From Prillingera fragicola (lineage: Eukaryota; Basidiomycota; Tremellomycetes; Trichosporonales; Trichosporonaceae): a stretch of DNA of 64,000 nt. The DNA lies in contig BEDY01000002.1 in assembly GCA_002335605.1 (NCBI GenBank), positions 1,426,001-1,490,000 of the forward strand, read 5' to 3'. A program made the translations under genes and the position numbers. This document shows positions 22,382 through 36,732 of the stretch, in pieces (position 1 is the stretch's first letter; each line of letters starts with the position of its first letter). The notes beneath the pieces are model-generated. The model ran no database searches. It was not told where the DNA came from and worked only from the letters and a program-made list of their open reading frames with translations.

Positions 22382-24157
22382 CTTGGGCAGTTGATAAGGT
22401 TGGGTTTGAAGCTGTAAAGCCTTGAAAGGTGTGGATGAGTTGTGGTAGAGTGTAGATGTTGTAACGCTGGAAGACGTTTGTGGTGGGGAGCAGGTGACGG
22501 ATCCCTCTGTTATATAGCACGAGGAGCTGCGCCCCGATGGCACCATGTCGATACCACGGTCACGAGACTGGGTGCACCATCGGAGTGATTAGCCCGTAAG
22601 CGTGTACGGGGGCGAGACCAGTCCCTGCGTGTGGCACTACCTGTGGCACAATCAAATTGGATTGGACTACCATCCACTCTAATAGCCACTGACGTCACCT
22701 CCTCGAATCCTAATGGAAACGCGAGTCAAGTTTGTAAATGGCATATCCCAGACTGATCCCAACAGCGAAGAAGCGCTAGCTTGTTCCTGTCATTGCCGCC
22801 TTCAAAGCAATGCACGAGACCTTAGACTTTCTGCTTGACGTGGTTGGGGGCCGTGAGCGTACACCACCACACCACACACGCACACAGCACACAGCAGAGA
22901 GTACCATGATGCTTCGACAACCTTCTGTGGACCCACAGATCTCCCCCACAGGCCAGCCCTCACCCTGCAGGACAATCGTGTTCGGATAATGGGCGGCGAT
23001 CAGGGCCTCGCAAACAATGTCAACCACATGTCCGGCCAGCTGTGCACCCCTTCAAGCCAGTAACAAGCGCACAAGCTGGCCTACTGGTGTACCGGGAACT
23101 GGGAACCGACTTGTCCGAACCAACCAGACCATAGAGCACAGCGCACAGCACGGCTTTGGCCGGGAACAAAGATCCCTCCCGTAATCACACGTCCAAACAC
23201 AATCGAGCTCGACTCGACTCGTAACGTCTCTGCACGATCTGCACCACGTCATCCGCCCTGCAAGCTCATAGCTCATAGCCATCACCCCCTGCAGGATAGT
23301 CCGCATGTAGTGGTTACCAGAATGCGCTCCGTCTCTCTGTGAAGATCGCGCAGACGTGCGCACAGCAATGTGCATGCATGGATGCGTCGCTACGGCCATG
23401 CACGATGTGACCAGCCAAGGATAAGAGATACGCGAGCGTCATCTCGGCTACTTCGGCCTCGCGTCCGAACGTGCCACCACTGGCCACTGGCACCTCAAGC
23501 GCGCCCAGTGGGACCCTCGCAACGAAAGAAGGGAAGGAGCTGTGTATAGTCAACTAGTAGTGTCGTCAACCATGCGGGTGTCCTCGCCCATGCCAGTGGT
23601 TCGTGACGGTGAGAACGCGGCGTCTTCCGGGCCGGTCAAGCCCGAGGTACTATTGTGTCTGTGGACATGCCGAAGCCGTCGTGGGGTTGGCCACAATGGC
23701 ACGACTGTGGACTGCGTGGCCTGCGTGGTCGTTTGGCATCGTCTGGAAGGATCTATATGTGCAAGCGCTATTGCACTAGAGCTCGCACGCAGTGTGACAG
23801 CACATGGTTGGCCGATATCTTGGGCCGCAGGTTGCCGATGTCAGCCACGTCCTGGTCATCTCTCAGTTCTGGAGTGTGACAAATTACTGCATGCCATGCA
23901 CCACAGCCTGAAACGTGCACAGTTGCCGTTCTTGAATATGCTAGTGCAAGCACATGAGCAAAGAAGACAGTGCGGCTATGCAACGAACTGGTTAAGTCGT
24001 GCTGGGTGGCAAATGCTGACGCGATAAAGGTCCACCAGTCCACATCAACACGCCGAGTACGCACATGATCATGATTCGTGCATAATGTACAATAATGGTA
24101 CTAAACAACATGCAGGGTATCGGTAGGTACAATGAATCTAAATGAAAAGGGCATTTT
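22382..24157. other. 1.8-kb gene-free interval
   Basis: It lies between the start of the small HABP4-motif gene and the end of CSF1. The stretch next to 22382 is that gene's promoter and leader. A CA-rich simple sequence occurs at about 22857-22895. Short open frames here show no family similarity. Nothing else was recognised. Confidence 0.5.
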
Positions 24158-27100
24158 CTACGCCCCGATATCGGGAAGTTGGCGCTCGTAGAGGCCAAGC
24201 AAACTGGGGATGTCAGTGATCGGCCGTCTCAAGAGCAAGTGCCACTCACAGGTTCATGCCATCCTCGAGCGGGAGAGTGACAAAGCGATGAGAGTATGCA
24301 GGAAGCTCTGCGATCGCAGCCTTGATGCGCGGTACCATCATGGCGGCTTCGCCTGTCGTCTCGCCCAGCGCCCTCAGCTTGGGTACTGGGTTGTTGAACG
24401 GCCCAGAGCCACGCCGGTGATATTGAATGACGGACTGCGATGTGCGAGGCTCCTCGCCGTCAGACTTGCCGCTCTTTGAGATGGACGACGCGCGAACAGT
24501 GCCACGGCGTCGAGCGCGGACAAGCTGCTGGTCATCAATTCCGCGCAGGAGCTTGCGGAACGACTTGAAGGCAGCTTCGAAAAAGTTGGGAAGGATCTTG
24601 ATGTCTCCGTCGGTAGGGCCCCAGACAAGGTTGAAGTCGTACTCGACGCGACGAGGGTCCTTGAGCTCGGTCGAGTTCATTTGAAGATCCTGCAGATGTT
24701 AGGGGGCATATGCAAACACTTTACTCACCATAGAGGGCAGCACCACAACATCACGGTGGCCATAGCGCATGGCCTCTGTGATGAGATTGCCAGCGGTCAT
24801 GTCATGGACTTCGGCCCTGGTTGCTCGCGAACCATCACTGGTCTGCCATTCCACGCACGAGACATGAAGTTGCAGCTCACGGAGAGGCTGCCCACTCGAG
24901 CCTTCCTCGCGCTTGAGATCCGCGGAAATGTTGCCAATGAGGAAGCGGTAAAAGTCTGCAGTCGTTCCATCCTCATAGTCATCACTGAAGATGCCAATGT
25001 CGATGCCCTTCAGCTTGAAACGCATGGCCTGAGCTGTTTTGATATGCGATATCGGGACAACAGGGGCATTCTTCGGTCCCACTGGGATCACCACTGTAGT
25101 CATGGGTGTAGCGTTCGCTTCGCCGCGCTTCCGTCGGTTCTTGAACATTTCGGAACGCTGCGACGCAATCCTCTTTTGTGACTCCACCATGTCAAACATG
25201 GAGTAGAAATGGCCGAGGAGACGAGGAATGACAGGCAGGCGCAAAACACCAGAGAATTTGCCTGCATCGACAAAAAAGTCGAGAAAGACCTGATTGTTCG
25301 AGTCCAGCGCGTGGCTCTTCCAGTCGTCGATCAAGGTGACCTTTGAAGGCTCAAGATTGAAACGCACAATGTTCATGTCACCAATGAACAGGTTGCCGTG
25401 CAAATCGCCACCTTCAATCATCATGCGGAGCACAGAGGGATCATTGGCGACTGTGGCGCGAGACGAGCGGCGCACCGTGTGGAACTTGAGGCTGTTGGAC
25501 CGCAAGTCACCAGAAATGTCGCCCTTGGCAGTGACCTGGGTGACTCCAATGTTGAGGTCAATCTCCGCTTTTTCACCGTTGGTCACGGTGCGCAGCACAA
25601 TGGGAGTCATCTCAAGCCTGGCCTGCGACACTGCAACATTGGCGTCAAAGTCGACGCTGCGAAAACGAATCAAGGCGGCAACGCCTAGCTTGGACGCGCC
25701 AGTTGCCGGGACAATGGCGGTCGCTGGGACGTCGGGGTTCTTCATGGCGAGATCGAACTTGGGGGCGTTGTCAACCCAAACGGAAATGAAGATGAGCCAG
25801 GCACTGAATGCCTCCAGACGGAATTGGACGGAGACTTGAGTGTCGACTACAACAGACAGTCCGCGTTGCACTGGATCGGTTGAGCACAACGTGACTGAGA
25901 ATGCCATGTCCTTGGCGCCGGCTTGAATGCATCCTCTGTTCTGCTCAGCAAACTCGTGACTGAGGTACGCTGTCACGCCGGAGACGGAGCCTGCCAGGGT
26001 CGTGGTATCTTTGCCGCCGAGCAGAGTTGATGCCACAAAGCCTCCGCTCTCCCACTTGAGATCTGCATAGGCGTTGGAGTCAGGAGCGCAAGATAGACGC
26101 AGTTCAGAGCGGTCAATGCGCAGTGTTACGCGCAGCCGTAGCTTGCCCGTTGGGGCCTGAGCGATGCTTTCAATTGCCCTCTCAGTGATGGGCAGTGGGG
26201 TCTCGGGAGGCGGTGATGGCGACGCCTGGGGTGCGGGAGGATTCTCCGGTTCCACCGCTTGATCTTGCTTGGTTGCTGCCGCTTGGGCACTGCGAGTTTT
26301 GGTGCGGACTTCGATACGCTGTGCAAGCTCGACAAAGAAGGGCAGAATGGTTGGACGCAGCACGTTGCGGCTCTCATGCACCGCCATATTGAACAGCAAG
26401 GTACCAGCCGTGTCGTCCGGGTTGTTGGGTGCAGCGCCAGAGTAGTCCATCCACACCGACACCGTTGGGAGGGTGACAGTGTCATGATGGTCTGGCTTAC
26501 GCCCACGATATCCGGCGGGTGAGGCAACCCGCTCGTTCGGACGACTGGGACGGTACAGCTCGACAACACCGCTGTCGAATCGAAGCGACAACCGCACGAC
26601 GACTTGCTGCTTGCCCCTTGGTTTCGTCTCGACCGCGTCATACTTGACTGCGAGTGAGTCGGTATTGTCACGCTTTGCCCACTCGGCACGGTAGTCGCGT
26701 TCCATCCGCTCTAGGTGTGCCTTGCCATGTTCGTAGAGATCGATCAACCGAGCCACACCATCGGCAATGTCAGGCGTAAGTGACAGCTTGAAGTCTGTGG
26801 CCGAGCAGTGCGCGGTGACATTCCAGGTCTCGGGCGTCGACGTCATCTGGGCCTCGCTGTCAATATTGGGAAGGACCATGCGGTTTGACGAGTTGTGGAA
26901 GTGGCCGGAGAAGTGCTCGTTGGTGCCAGGGTCAAACTTGTCGAGGAACTGTAGGAAGGTCTGCTGGACGCGAAACCTGGCCGTCTCGTTACGACTAGTC
27001 GTGAGACTGATGACGCGAATCGAGTAGAGAAGGGCCGGGCCACCTCCTCCCGTGCGCTTGTCAAGGTCAATTGATGCACCCTCGTCCAAGGGAATGGCGA

Positions 27101-30100
27101 TGCCAAAGCCAGTGACTTCGAGAGACAGCAAACGGGACGCAAACCAAGACTCGATGGCCATGGCGCTGTCGGGAGCAGCAGATTCGCTACTGTTGCTGGC
27201 AGTGGCAGCCACGCTGGTGGCCTCTAGCTTCTTGAGCACGCGCGTGGTCTGCTCCTTGACTTCGGCGACCTCGGCGCTGTGTACGTCATGCAGCAGCGAA
27301 ATGTCGGACGACCAACTGCGGATCAGATCGGTGACCTCGCTCAGAGCAGCGACGTGCATGACAGTGTGAACTCGACTGAGTGAAATGTTGAGCTTGGACA
27401 ACTTGCGGTCGGTGCCAGGGATCTCTTGTGCGGTAATATCAAACACCATGGAGACGGAACGAGAGCCCTTGAGAGGCTGGGCCGTCTGGTATGACGGACC
27501 ATCGGCCATACGAATCAGTGATAATCCCACATGGTTGGCCTTGGCCATCCACTGCAGAGAGGTCAAGTCGGCATTCGTGGCCGAGCCCTTGAGTTCGAGG
27601 GCCTCGAACATGAGCGTCGTCGGCACATCGTCCGCACGGAGTCCCACACGTACACCTGCGACACTTGCTTGCACGCGAAAGACCAGAGGGGTTGGCTTCT
27701 TGGACGGCGCGTCAGGCTTCTGACCTCGATACTCGTGGATGACGTCGACAACATCGTTGCCCATCCGCTGGTGCAGAGAAAGCAATCGGTCGAGCACGGC
27801 TGGCTTCAAGATACCAGTAAACATGCCCAGATTGACCATCGCGGTCAGGTGTGGAATGCCGTTGACCTTGCGATGCGTGCCAGTTGCAGTGATAGAGGGC
27901 AGACGAATTATAGACGACTCTTTGGTGCGGACGCGCTTCGCAGTAGTGTACGCTCCAACAACCTGTGGCTCGACACGAAGACCAAACTGCCATGTCAGCC
28001 TTTTCATCCTTGTGGCTTTCTTACCTGGATATGATCCGTCGAACCCTGCCGCGTGACGTAGACATGCCCCATGTCCCATCCAAGCCACAAACCCTTCGCA
28101 GCACGGGCCTGGAGGCGCACAGAACCGACATACACGTCGACCATCATTGACTGTAGAATCGACTTTCTGGACAAGTCGGGCTTTGCTGGGCCGACCGATT
28201 TTGCCGCTGAGCCCTGAGTGCAATCCTTGCCTTTGCTAGACTTTGCCTTGCCTTTTGCAATCACAGCCTGCAGGTCTTCCAACGCAGGCGCGTACAGAGG
28301 GTAGTGATTTTTGCGCCAGTCTTGGCCAAAGTCGTAGAATGCTTTGAGCTGCGGCCGCGAGTCAAAGTCAAACGACTCGACACCAAGCAAGAGACGGCTG
28401 GTACCGCCCTTCTCATCGCGGCTGTCCTCAACAACGTCCGCAGAGCAGCGCACACCCTTGATGCCAGTGACCACAAGAGCACGTTCGGACGTAGTGTCGG
28501 CATCCCTCAACGAAGTCGGGGCCTCGCGGAGGGTTGCATTTAGCGCCAGACAGTTGGCAAGGGTGGCGTCGTGGGCGAGAACGTGACGCAGACCTTCAAA
28601 GGTGCGAATGCTGCGCTCCACCGCAGTGGAGCCTTGAGCACCTTCCAACGAGACATCCAGGCGCAATCCACCAGCTGCGAGGCCAACGTCCAACTGGCTC
28701 AGATGCACATCGAGGACAAACGCGTTCGTGTGGTCGAATGTCTCCACCGGAGCCGGCTTTTCTGGTGTTGGTTCCACGTCCTTGCTGTGTGCCTGTACAT
28801 GCTCAAGGACAGCCTGATGCGCACCGAGAAAGCTGCTGCGAATGTCGACAGCGAGATGGCGCACAGTGACCAGAGTGGAAATGTGGCTGGAAGGAACGTT
28901 GTCCTCCCAGGTGACAACCTTTTGGGCGGCCACTGTAGCGGACTCGATTCGCAGAGTGCTCACACCGATAACTCCAGTCTCGAGCATGCGGCCATAGTGA
29001 TTCACAGCAAACGTTTCCAAGCCCACAAAGGCCGAAACGGACGAGTCCGTTCTCGGGGCAATACCAGCTTCCTGCAGGTCCTTGCCAAAGGCTTTGCGCA
29101 TAAATAGCGTGTTAACCACAACCTCCTCGTTGACGCCGGACGACTCGTCGAGAGTGCAAAACTGTCGCACCACCGCCTTGGCCATTTCTGGACCAGAAGG
29201 GTGAGGAAGGGCTGCGACATCGACCTTGCTGTTACAGAACCAATGCCGCAAGCGCGCAAGGGTAAACCAGCCTGCGTCGCGGCGAATGTTACGCTGATCC
29301 TGGACGTGCAGACCGTATGACCCATGGTACATGAAGGCGGGCAAGGACAGGATGGAGCCCGACTTGACGGCATCCTGCAGAATGTCGTAAATGAGCTCGG
29401 CACTTGTCAACCTAGACTTGTGCGTGGGGAGGTTGGCCAAGTCGTTGATCCATTCGTCGGCGAGTTGAGAGATGACTGGGATGCCAGGAGTGGCAATCCA
29501 GATACTGCAGTCGTTGGACTTGAGCTGAACCGTCTTGCCCTTGGGTTCATCGTGGAACGTAAGCCCCTTGTCCATCATACTGACACGAGCAAAGGGCAGC
29601 AGACGGTCGTGGCGGGGCTCAATTTCAATGTCCGGAACATCAAGAAGAGACGACACCTGATCAGGGGTCCCCTGCTTCAAGACTGTCGCCTTCAACACCT
29701 GCACGCCAACAGAGGCATCCATGGACGTTGCTTCAGAGTCGGGCACAGGCGCCTGGACAATGCGGCAAGTGACCCCACTCAGGCCACACTGAATGAGTGA
29801 TTCGGGATTGTTGAAGCTTCCTTGTACCACGCGCACGTCGATATCCGGCACGTTGACGTCAAACAGCTTTGAGCCAGGGTTACTCGTGTCCTTGAATGCC
29901 GCCGACACTTGGCTCGTAAGCAGCTGGTCAAGGATAATCGCCGGCGGTGTATGCTATGCAGTTAGCGAGGGCAGTAGGTGGCGATACGTACGGCTGCACC
30001 CATAGCACCGACAACGTCAACGGCTGACCGAATGGTCTCTGGACTAATCTCCACAGATGTCCTTTCAAGATTGATTCTGGTGATGGCGCCATGCGCTATG

Positions 30101-33100
30101 GACAGTGACACGTAAGGCGGCTGCTTGTTGGGGCTGGTAGATGTCGACCGACGAGGTTCCCGGGGGGTAAACAGGCGTTTGGCCCTTTGCTGCAACTTGT
30201 GCAGGGGCTGCAGTCTCTCCTCCAAGATGGAGGGCATGTCGCATTCAACTCCAGGAGTGTTGGGATCCGAAGACAATGTGGAGATTGTCGAGGTCGACGA
30301 CACATTATCCGACTCGTCGCCGACGGACGAGTGGCGTGTCTCCATTGTGCGTGCAATTGACAAGGCGCGCTTCCTGCGGGACACGCGTGAGATGGGCACA
30401 CTTGGCGCCGTGTCGTCGCTGGTCCCTGCTGACGAGGAACCGGGCTCAGGCTCCTCGTACGTTCCGACCGAAGAGCTTTCCGACCACTGCGCGTCGGGGT
30501 TCCGTGGTATAGGGGCGTACACGTCGTGAATGTGCCGGCCGATAGCTTCATCGTCTGGAGCGCAGTACATGGATGGAATGCGGCGCGTCGGCTCGTCCTG
30601 CACTCGAAGAAAGTCTTGCTGCTCCTGAGCCTCATCCTGCCAGTCCTTCGGTATGCGGTAAATGTCTGCGGACACGCCCGTGCCAACAGACCCAACCGGG
30701 TGCCACCGTTTCGAGTGCAGACGACGCTGAAGAAGGTGCACCGAAATGGTTGGGAGACCCAAGCCAAGCACTGATCGGCAAGACTTGGAGGCCATAGAGC
30801 TGGTGTCCAGAAAGACACCATCGGGAAGCTCAATGGCAATCGCCGAGGATCCAGCGGACATGAGCACCGTGGCTTGGTCGACAGACAACTTGACAAGGGT
30901 GGCGTCCGGAGGGGTTTGCGAAATGTAAACTTCTGCAGGTGCATTGTCGTGATCAGTAAAGTTGAAGCCAACAGCGTCGCCGACCGCGGCAAGAGTAGTT
31001 TTGAACTCGGGCGACAGGAAAGCCGAGACACGCGACAACTGGAGCTCCCAGAAACAAAAGTAGGTCGTCGCTCGTGGTTGTGGGCCGAATAGGCGGTTAG
31101 CCTTGATGACAATGCCTGCCGTCAGCTCCGAGTTATGGATTGTGTCTCACCTTCCACAAATACAACGTCCTGGTTTCGTACGAGGGGCGCAGAGACGTTC
31201 TCGTAACTGTGCTCAAGATCGTCACAGGCGACAGTGTACGTTGGGGAAATGTCGAGGCACATGTCCATTTGCAGCTCATTTGTTGTGAGGTCGAGTTGCA
31301 GTTGGGGAATGGGAATGGCAATGCCCTTTGTGCACGAATAGATTTCGTCCGACATGAGGATCAACGAGTCGCGCACATCGACTGTGAGATGCACCGAGAA
31401 TGGGTCAGACTAGAGTGTCAGTAATGGCTGTCCTCTGTGACCTACCCGTCCCGGCCGGTATTTTTCCATGATTGGGTCGCCAACAGAGTCTGGGCTGTGG
31501 TCAAACTTTTCCAGAAACTCCATCATTGTCGAGTATTGGGTGAAGCCGCCAAAGTAATTATCTTTGACACAGAACATGCGCCGCACAACCCAGCCAAGGG
31601 CCGTGTACGCCACATGGTCTGCTTCGACATGGAGCTTGAGTTTTTCAGAGTGATCTGGCGAGTTGGTCGAGTAGTACCGGTATGATCCCGACACCTTCAT
31701 GTCACCAATCTTGCCCACCTCCATGGACGCCGGATTTCCGAAGGAACGGTGTGTGTCCCAGCTGGGCAAACTCAGTTCAACCCGGGTATCCTTGGCGTCC
31801 AGAGTAAACGGGATCACGGAGAACTCGGGCTTGTATCGTGTCGACGAGACGGCAACGTAGGCGTCCAACCTGGGCCCAACGATGTCAAGGAAGGCTGGGA
31901 GTTAGCAACCGAATTGGTCAGAATGACCTACAATTGTGGTCACGAGACCTCGGGACATCAATGACATTGAAGTCGTTGATGAAGAGATGAAGCGCGAACT
32001 TGACCATCGAAAGACGAAAGTTGTAGTGCATGGGAACAAAGTGGTGGTAGTCTCCAGCAGCACCAGAACTCCAGTCTCGGGAGAGGTCCGAGATAAGCGC
32101 GACATGCTCTCGCAAAAGAACAATGTCTGGCGTGTCCAGGGAGAGGTCGAGTCCCCAATTTCGCTGCGCATTCCAAACTAGTGGGTTGGGCATGGTCATG
32201 GACAGCTTGCACGCCTTTGCCACCACGAATGACTGTAGGTTGACACTCGAGGCAATGTCTAGGGAATCGAGATGTAGCATGAGCATCGAGTCGTAACCGT
32301 GTTTTGTGGCAACTTGCGCCTGGTTATATGTGACAGATGAATTGGGGCCAACGACGACGTCGAGCCAGCCATATCGGCGTTCAAGATCCGTCTTATTGTC
32401 ATACATCCAATCCTGATTGTCAGAGCTGTTCGGATGTGCAACTCACCTTTGAAGGCTCGCGCGTTGGGATACGCAGAGTGGTTTTCTCAGTCATGGAAAC
32501 ATTGACAATGAGCGCCGTGTGCACACGCCAATCACCCGGCCGCAGCCGCTGTTTGGGCTCAGAGTCAAAGAAGATGGAAGGAGCAAAGGCCTGTTGCAAA
32601 GCAATGCGCTGCCGGTCTGCCCACGGCCCATAGTTGACAGTACCTCCGTGCAGAACAATATCGACGCCATACTCTGGCGGTGCCTCGACGTTGCCTATCT
32701 CGTCACCCAGGTCGACGTCGCTGGCTCGGCCAGGCTCAGGGACCAATCCTGGCGTATCGGCATAGTACGTGAGGTCAAGACCGTGAGTGGTGAGAATCTT
32801 GGTCACTTTGGCGTACTGGCGTTCCTCGTGGCGGTTTGAGGCTCCACCCTTTTCGTCAGGGAGGCGGTAACGCGCCAAACCTTTCCATAGCCGGTCGTTA
32901 GGCATACCAGAGATTGGCGCAGCGGACAGTCGTGGATTGTAGAGAAAGGCAAATCGCTTGGCAAGCCAGTGGAATCCAGAGTACGAGGAGATGGCTGATG
33001 GAAGCTCTTTGGCGATGTCAGGCTCTTGAGTGAGCAGCTCGTTATAGGCACGCCTGCCGTGTGCTAGCAGCGGTCCTGAGTAATCGAGATTGGAACGCAT

Positions 33101-33979
33101 CATGACGTTGACCTCCTGCAGTCCTAGGTTCACGGACAGTTTGTACTGGTCGCAAGCCGACCTTGCACTAGAGACCTCGATGGTGCCCTCTGCTCGCTTA
33201 AAGTCGGTGATAAAGACCATCGGCGTAGCATCGCTCCCCAACACGACCGAGCCTTGCTCAATGCGCAACTCCAGCGGCATTGTTTCATGAAGCCAGTTGA
33301 TTCCAGTCTTAATTTTGGGGGCAGGCTCCGCCCTCGCTTCTGGTATTGGAGGATACTTTGGTGGAGGGTTGGAGCTGTCCGACGTCGTCTCGGGGGAACG
33401 GGGACGGGTACGTCGTCGGCGTGGACCGGTGCCATTGCCATCTGCCGAGGATCGCGCACTATCAAACGCGCTGGATCCATCGATGCCAGCTTCTGAAGCT
33501 TGTTCATGCTTTTTCATACGCTCAACGATGGCGTCATATGCGGGTGTGCGGTTGAAAAAGAAGGCTTCCACTCCTTCGGCATTTACAGCGATCCTGCACG
33601 GAAGACGCGCTACTGTGTGAGCGAGGTCCCAGCTCGGAGTGTGCCTACCTCGCTTTGAATTAGAAGACCCAGTATCCCCTTCTTGTCGTACCCGAAACTT
33701 CCAGTAGCGAAAGGTAATGTGGCCATGGAGTGCACGAAAGGAAATGTTACTCGAATGATATTCAACGTCACGGAAGGCAATACGCCCAGCGAGAGGCGAG
33801 ATCTGGAACGAGCCAATGACAACGTAGACGTTGAAAACGCGCCATGATACAATACGAATAAGAGCTGCAATGGCACCGCCAAGTAGTCGATTCCAGTAGA
33901 ACAAGAACGCCGAAGTCACGATGACCACGACGACCAGCTCGGCCAGGAAGAGCCAATTCACGGGGCTGCCGGTGGCCAT
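24158..33979 (-). CDS. CSF1: Csf1, bridge-like lipid transfer protein
   Basis: Exons (high to low): 33979-33649, 33612-32447, 32412-31932, 31894-31446, 31409-31151, 31115-29992, 29953-28025, 27986-24729, 24689-24250, 24203-24158; 3160 aa, close to yeast Csf1 and animal BLTP1. The chain begins with one membrane helix (about residues 8-30: WLFLAELVVVVIVTSAFLFYW region), then VYVVIGSFQISPLAGRIAFRDVEYH and LHGHITFRYWKFRV, the conserved N-terminal start of the groove. Further family blocks are CRIAVNAEGVEAFFFNRTPAYDAI and GIVIKANRLFGPQP. Established family role: a rod-like hydrophobic groove anchored in the ER moves phospholipids at contact sites, affecting GPI-anchor and membrane lipid supply. 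The C terminus ends LLLGLYERQLPDIGA. All nine introns are 34-46 nt; the first (33613-33648) is a stop-free multiple of three. A large internal exon of 3.3 kb is unbroken. It is divergent from TRP5. Confidence 0.93.
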
Positions 33980-34484
33980 TGTGTTGAATGTTTTGAATCT
34001 AGACGTGCTTCGACTTCATGATCGGTCCGAGGAGAGGTGATTTGGGTAGAGTAGGAGAACGCTAGAGCAGCAAAAATGTGCTGCCAGAAGGAAGGATAGG
34101 TGGCAAGATGTGCCCAGTAGTGCATCTTGCACCACCGCGCGCATCGCAGGAAGCCAGTGCCCGCCAGGCACCACCGTCCACTTGCAGCAGGCAGGAGCCT
34201 GGGCTGGTTACGGAAGTAAATGACACAAACAATGGACACGTGGTGTATTAGAAAAGAATTTACAAACAACTTGAAATGCTGGAGGACAGCTGTTGTAATC
34301 GGGAGGGAGGCCAGATAAGCTCTGGAAAAGGTTCCGCTTTCCCCACCCTGGCCCCCACGTCCGCTGGATAGCGCACGGGCCTGACGGACCGGCGGTTGTC
34401 GATCGAGTCGGAAAAGTGACTTGACGGACACGTACATAACGACTCGAGACCTCATTCTTTCTTCTTCGAACAACATTATCCATC
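33980..34484. promoter_or_regulatory. Divergent promoter between CSF1 and TRP5
   Basis: 505 bp between two divergent start codons. I looked for a Gcn4-type TGACTCA element expected upstream of an amino-acid gene and did not find an exact copy. No gene is seen. Confidence 0.4.
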
Positions 34485-36732
34485 ATGTCTGAGGGACTTA
34501 AGCGTGTATTTGCTGCCAAACACGAGGAGGTGAGTTACCCAACCCTTGCGCAAAACTGACCATGTCAGGACCAGGCGTGAGCTATGCCCCACACAAGAAC
34601 AAACTCAACGAACTAACGTTGCAGCGCGTTTGTCACTTTTCTGACCGCCGGCTTTCCTACCAAGGATGCCACCGTTCCCCTGATGCTTGCCATGGAGGCG
34701 GGAGGCGCCGACATTATTGAGCTCGGCGTGCCCTTTAGCGACCCCGCTGCCGATGGGCCCGTTATTCAGAGGGCAAACACCGTAAGCAGATACACCAAGA
34801 GTAGCGACTGACAACCAGATTGCTATTGAGAATGGCGTTGGATATGAGACCTGCCTTCAGTACGTTCGCGACGCACGCGCGCAGGGTCTCAAGGCACCCG
34901 TCGTCTTTATGGGTTACTACAACTCGTTCCTCGCCATTGGTGAAGAGAAGGCTGTCCAGGCAGCCAAGGATGCTGGCGCGAACGGCTACATTATTGTCGA
35001 CCTTCCCCCCGAGGAGGCCCTCAAGTTCCGCAACATTTGCCGCGACACTGGCATGTCATACATTCCCCTTGTCGCCCCCTCGACCTCTATCGACCGTGTC
35101 AAGTTCCTTGCGTCGATTGCCGACTCGTTCATTTACGTCGTGTCCAAGATGGCTGTCACCGGCTCATCTGCGTCCGTCGGTATGAACACTGCCCTTCCCC
35201 AACTGGTTAAGCGTATTCAGACCTTCACCCCCGTCCCCCTTGCCGTCGGCTTTGGTGTCAACACTCGCACCCACTTTGACTTTGTCACAGCGTCCGGCGC
35301 CGATGGTGTCGTCATTGGCTCGCAGATTATCAAGGTGGTTCAGGATGCGGCTCCTGGCAAGGCTTGTGACGACCTCGAGGCCTATTGCCGTAGCATTTCG
35401 CTCAAGGGCCAGAACCCTGCTCCTATCGGCCGCAAGAACCAGCCTCGCGCTGAGCCTGCTCTCCCGATCCCCAACTCTGACTCGGCTGCCGAAAAGGCCG
35501 AGTTTGGCGTCAAGGCTGGGGAGCGTCTTCCTTCCAAGTTTGGCCCCTTTGGGGGAGCCTTTGTTGCCGAGTCGCTTGTCTCGTGTCTTAATGAGCTCGA
35601 GGATGCGTACATCAAGGCGAGCGCGGATCCCGAGTTTTGGAAGGAGTACGAGAGCTTGTTCGAGTACATTGGCCGCCCGAGCAGCTTGTACTTTGCCGAG
35701 AGGCTGACGGAGAAGATGGGTGGAGCCAAGATCTGGCTCAAGCGCGAAGACTTGAACCACACTGGCTCGCACAAGCTCAACAATGCCATTGGCCAGATTT
35801 TGTTGGCCAAGCGTTTGGGTAAGAAGCGGATTATTGCCGAGACTGGCGCTGGCCAGCACGGTGTCGCTACTGCCACTGTCTGTGCCAAGTTTGGCATGGA
35901 GTGCGTCGTCTTTATGGGTGCCGAAGATGTTCGTCGCCAGGAAATGAACGTTTTCCGCATGAAGATGCTCGGTGCACAGGTTGTGCCCGTAACCTCGGGC
36001 TCGCAGACACTCAAGGACGCTGTCAACGAGGCCATGCGCGAGTGGGTTACCCGTCTCGACACTTCGCACTATCTTATTGGTTCGGCCATTGGGCCTCACC
36101 CCTTCCCCACGATTGTCCGTGACTTCCAGCGTGTTATTGGTCGCGAGATCAAGCAGCAAATGCAGGAGAAGTGCGGCAAGCTCCCTGACGCTGTTGTCGC
36201 GTGTGTTGGTGGTGGTTCGAACGCTATCGGAACCTTTTACGACTTTATCGAGGACAAGAGCGTCCGTCTCGTTGGTGTCGAGGCAGGAGGCCACGGTATC
36301 GACACCCCAAGGCACTCGGCCACTATTGCCATGGGCAAGTTTGGTGTTGTGCACGGTGCAGCATCCCTCATCATCCAGGACGCTGCCGGCCAGCTTGTGC
36401 CAACGCACTCGATCTCGGCCGGTCTGGACTACAACTCGGTCGGCCCCGAGCACTCTTACCTCAAGCACATTGGCCGTGCCGAGTATGTCGTCGCCGACGA
36501 CGTGCAATGCTTGACTGCCTTCCGCTGGACCACGCAGTGCGAGGGCATTATTCCTGCCCTCGAGTCGTCGCACGGTCTCTGGGGCGGATTCCAGCTTGCC
36601 AAGACCTTGCCCAAGGACCAGGACGTTGTCATCTGTCTCTCTGGCAACGGCGCCAAGGACGTCGAAGAGGTCCTCCTCACTCTGAAGAACAAGGAGATGG
36701 CCGACAAGCTTGACTGGCACGTTGCTCAGTAA
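34485..36732 (+). CDS. TRP5: Bifunctional tryptophan synthase (alpha-beta fusion)
   Basis: Converts indole-3-glycerol phosphate and serine to tryptophan, last step of the pathway; cytosolic. Exons: 34485-34529, 34569-34576, 34625-34781, 34819-36732; 707 aa, equal to yeast Trp5. The alpha half (to about residue 255) has [11 protein letters not shown] and [17 protein letters not shown], carrying the catalytic Glu and Asp, then [12 protein letters not shown] and VGFGVNT. After a short linker the beta half has [13 protein letters not shown], the PLP-lysine motif [10 protein letters not shown] (Lys at about 389), [10 protein letters not shown] and the phosphate-binding GGGSNAIG. Exon 2 is only 8 nt (GACCAGGC), needed to join KHEE to AAFVTF in frame. 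Its flanking introns (39 and 48 nt) have CTGAC/CTAAC branches. A 548-codon open frame antisense to this gene is a codon-bias shadow. Confidence 0.97.

Noticed and set aside
32420..33979. Several independent minus-strand genes between 24158 and 33979
   Set aside because: The large open frames are linked by nine short introns with proper branch sites and match Csf1 from start to end, so they are one gene.
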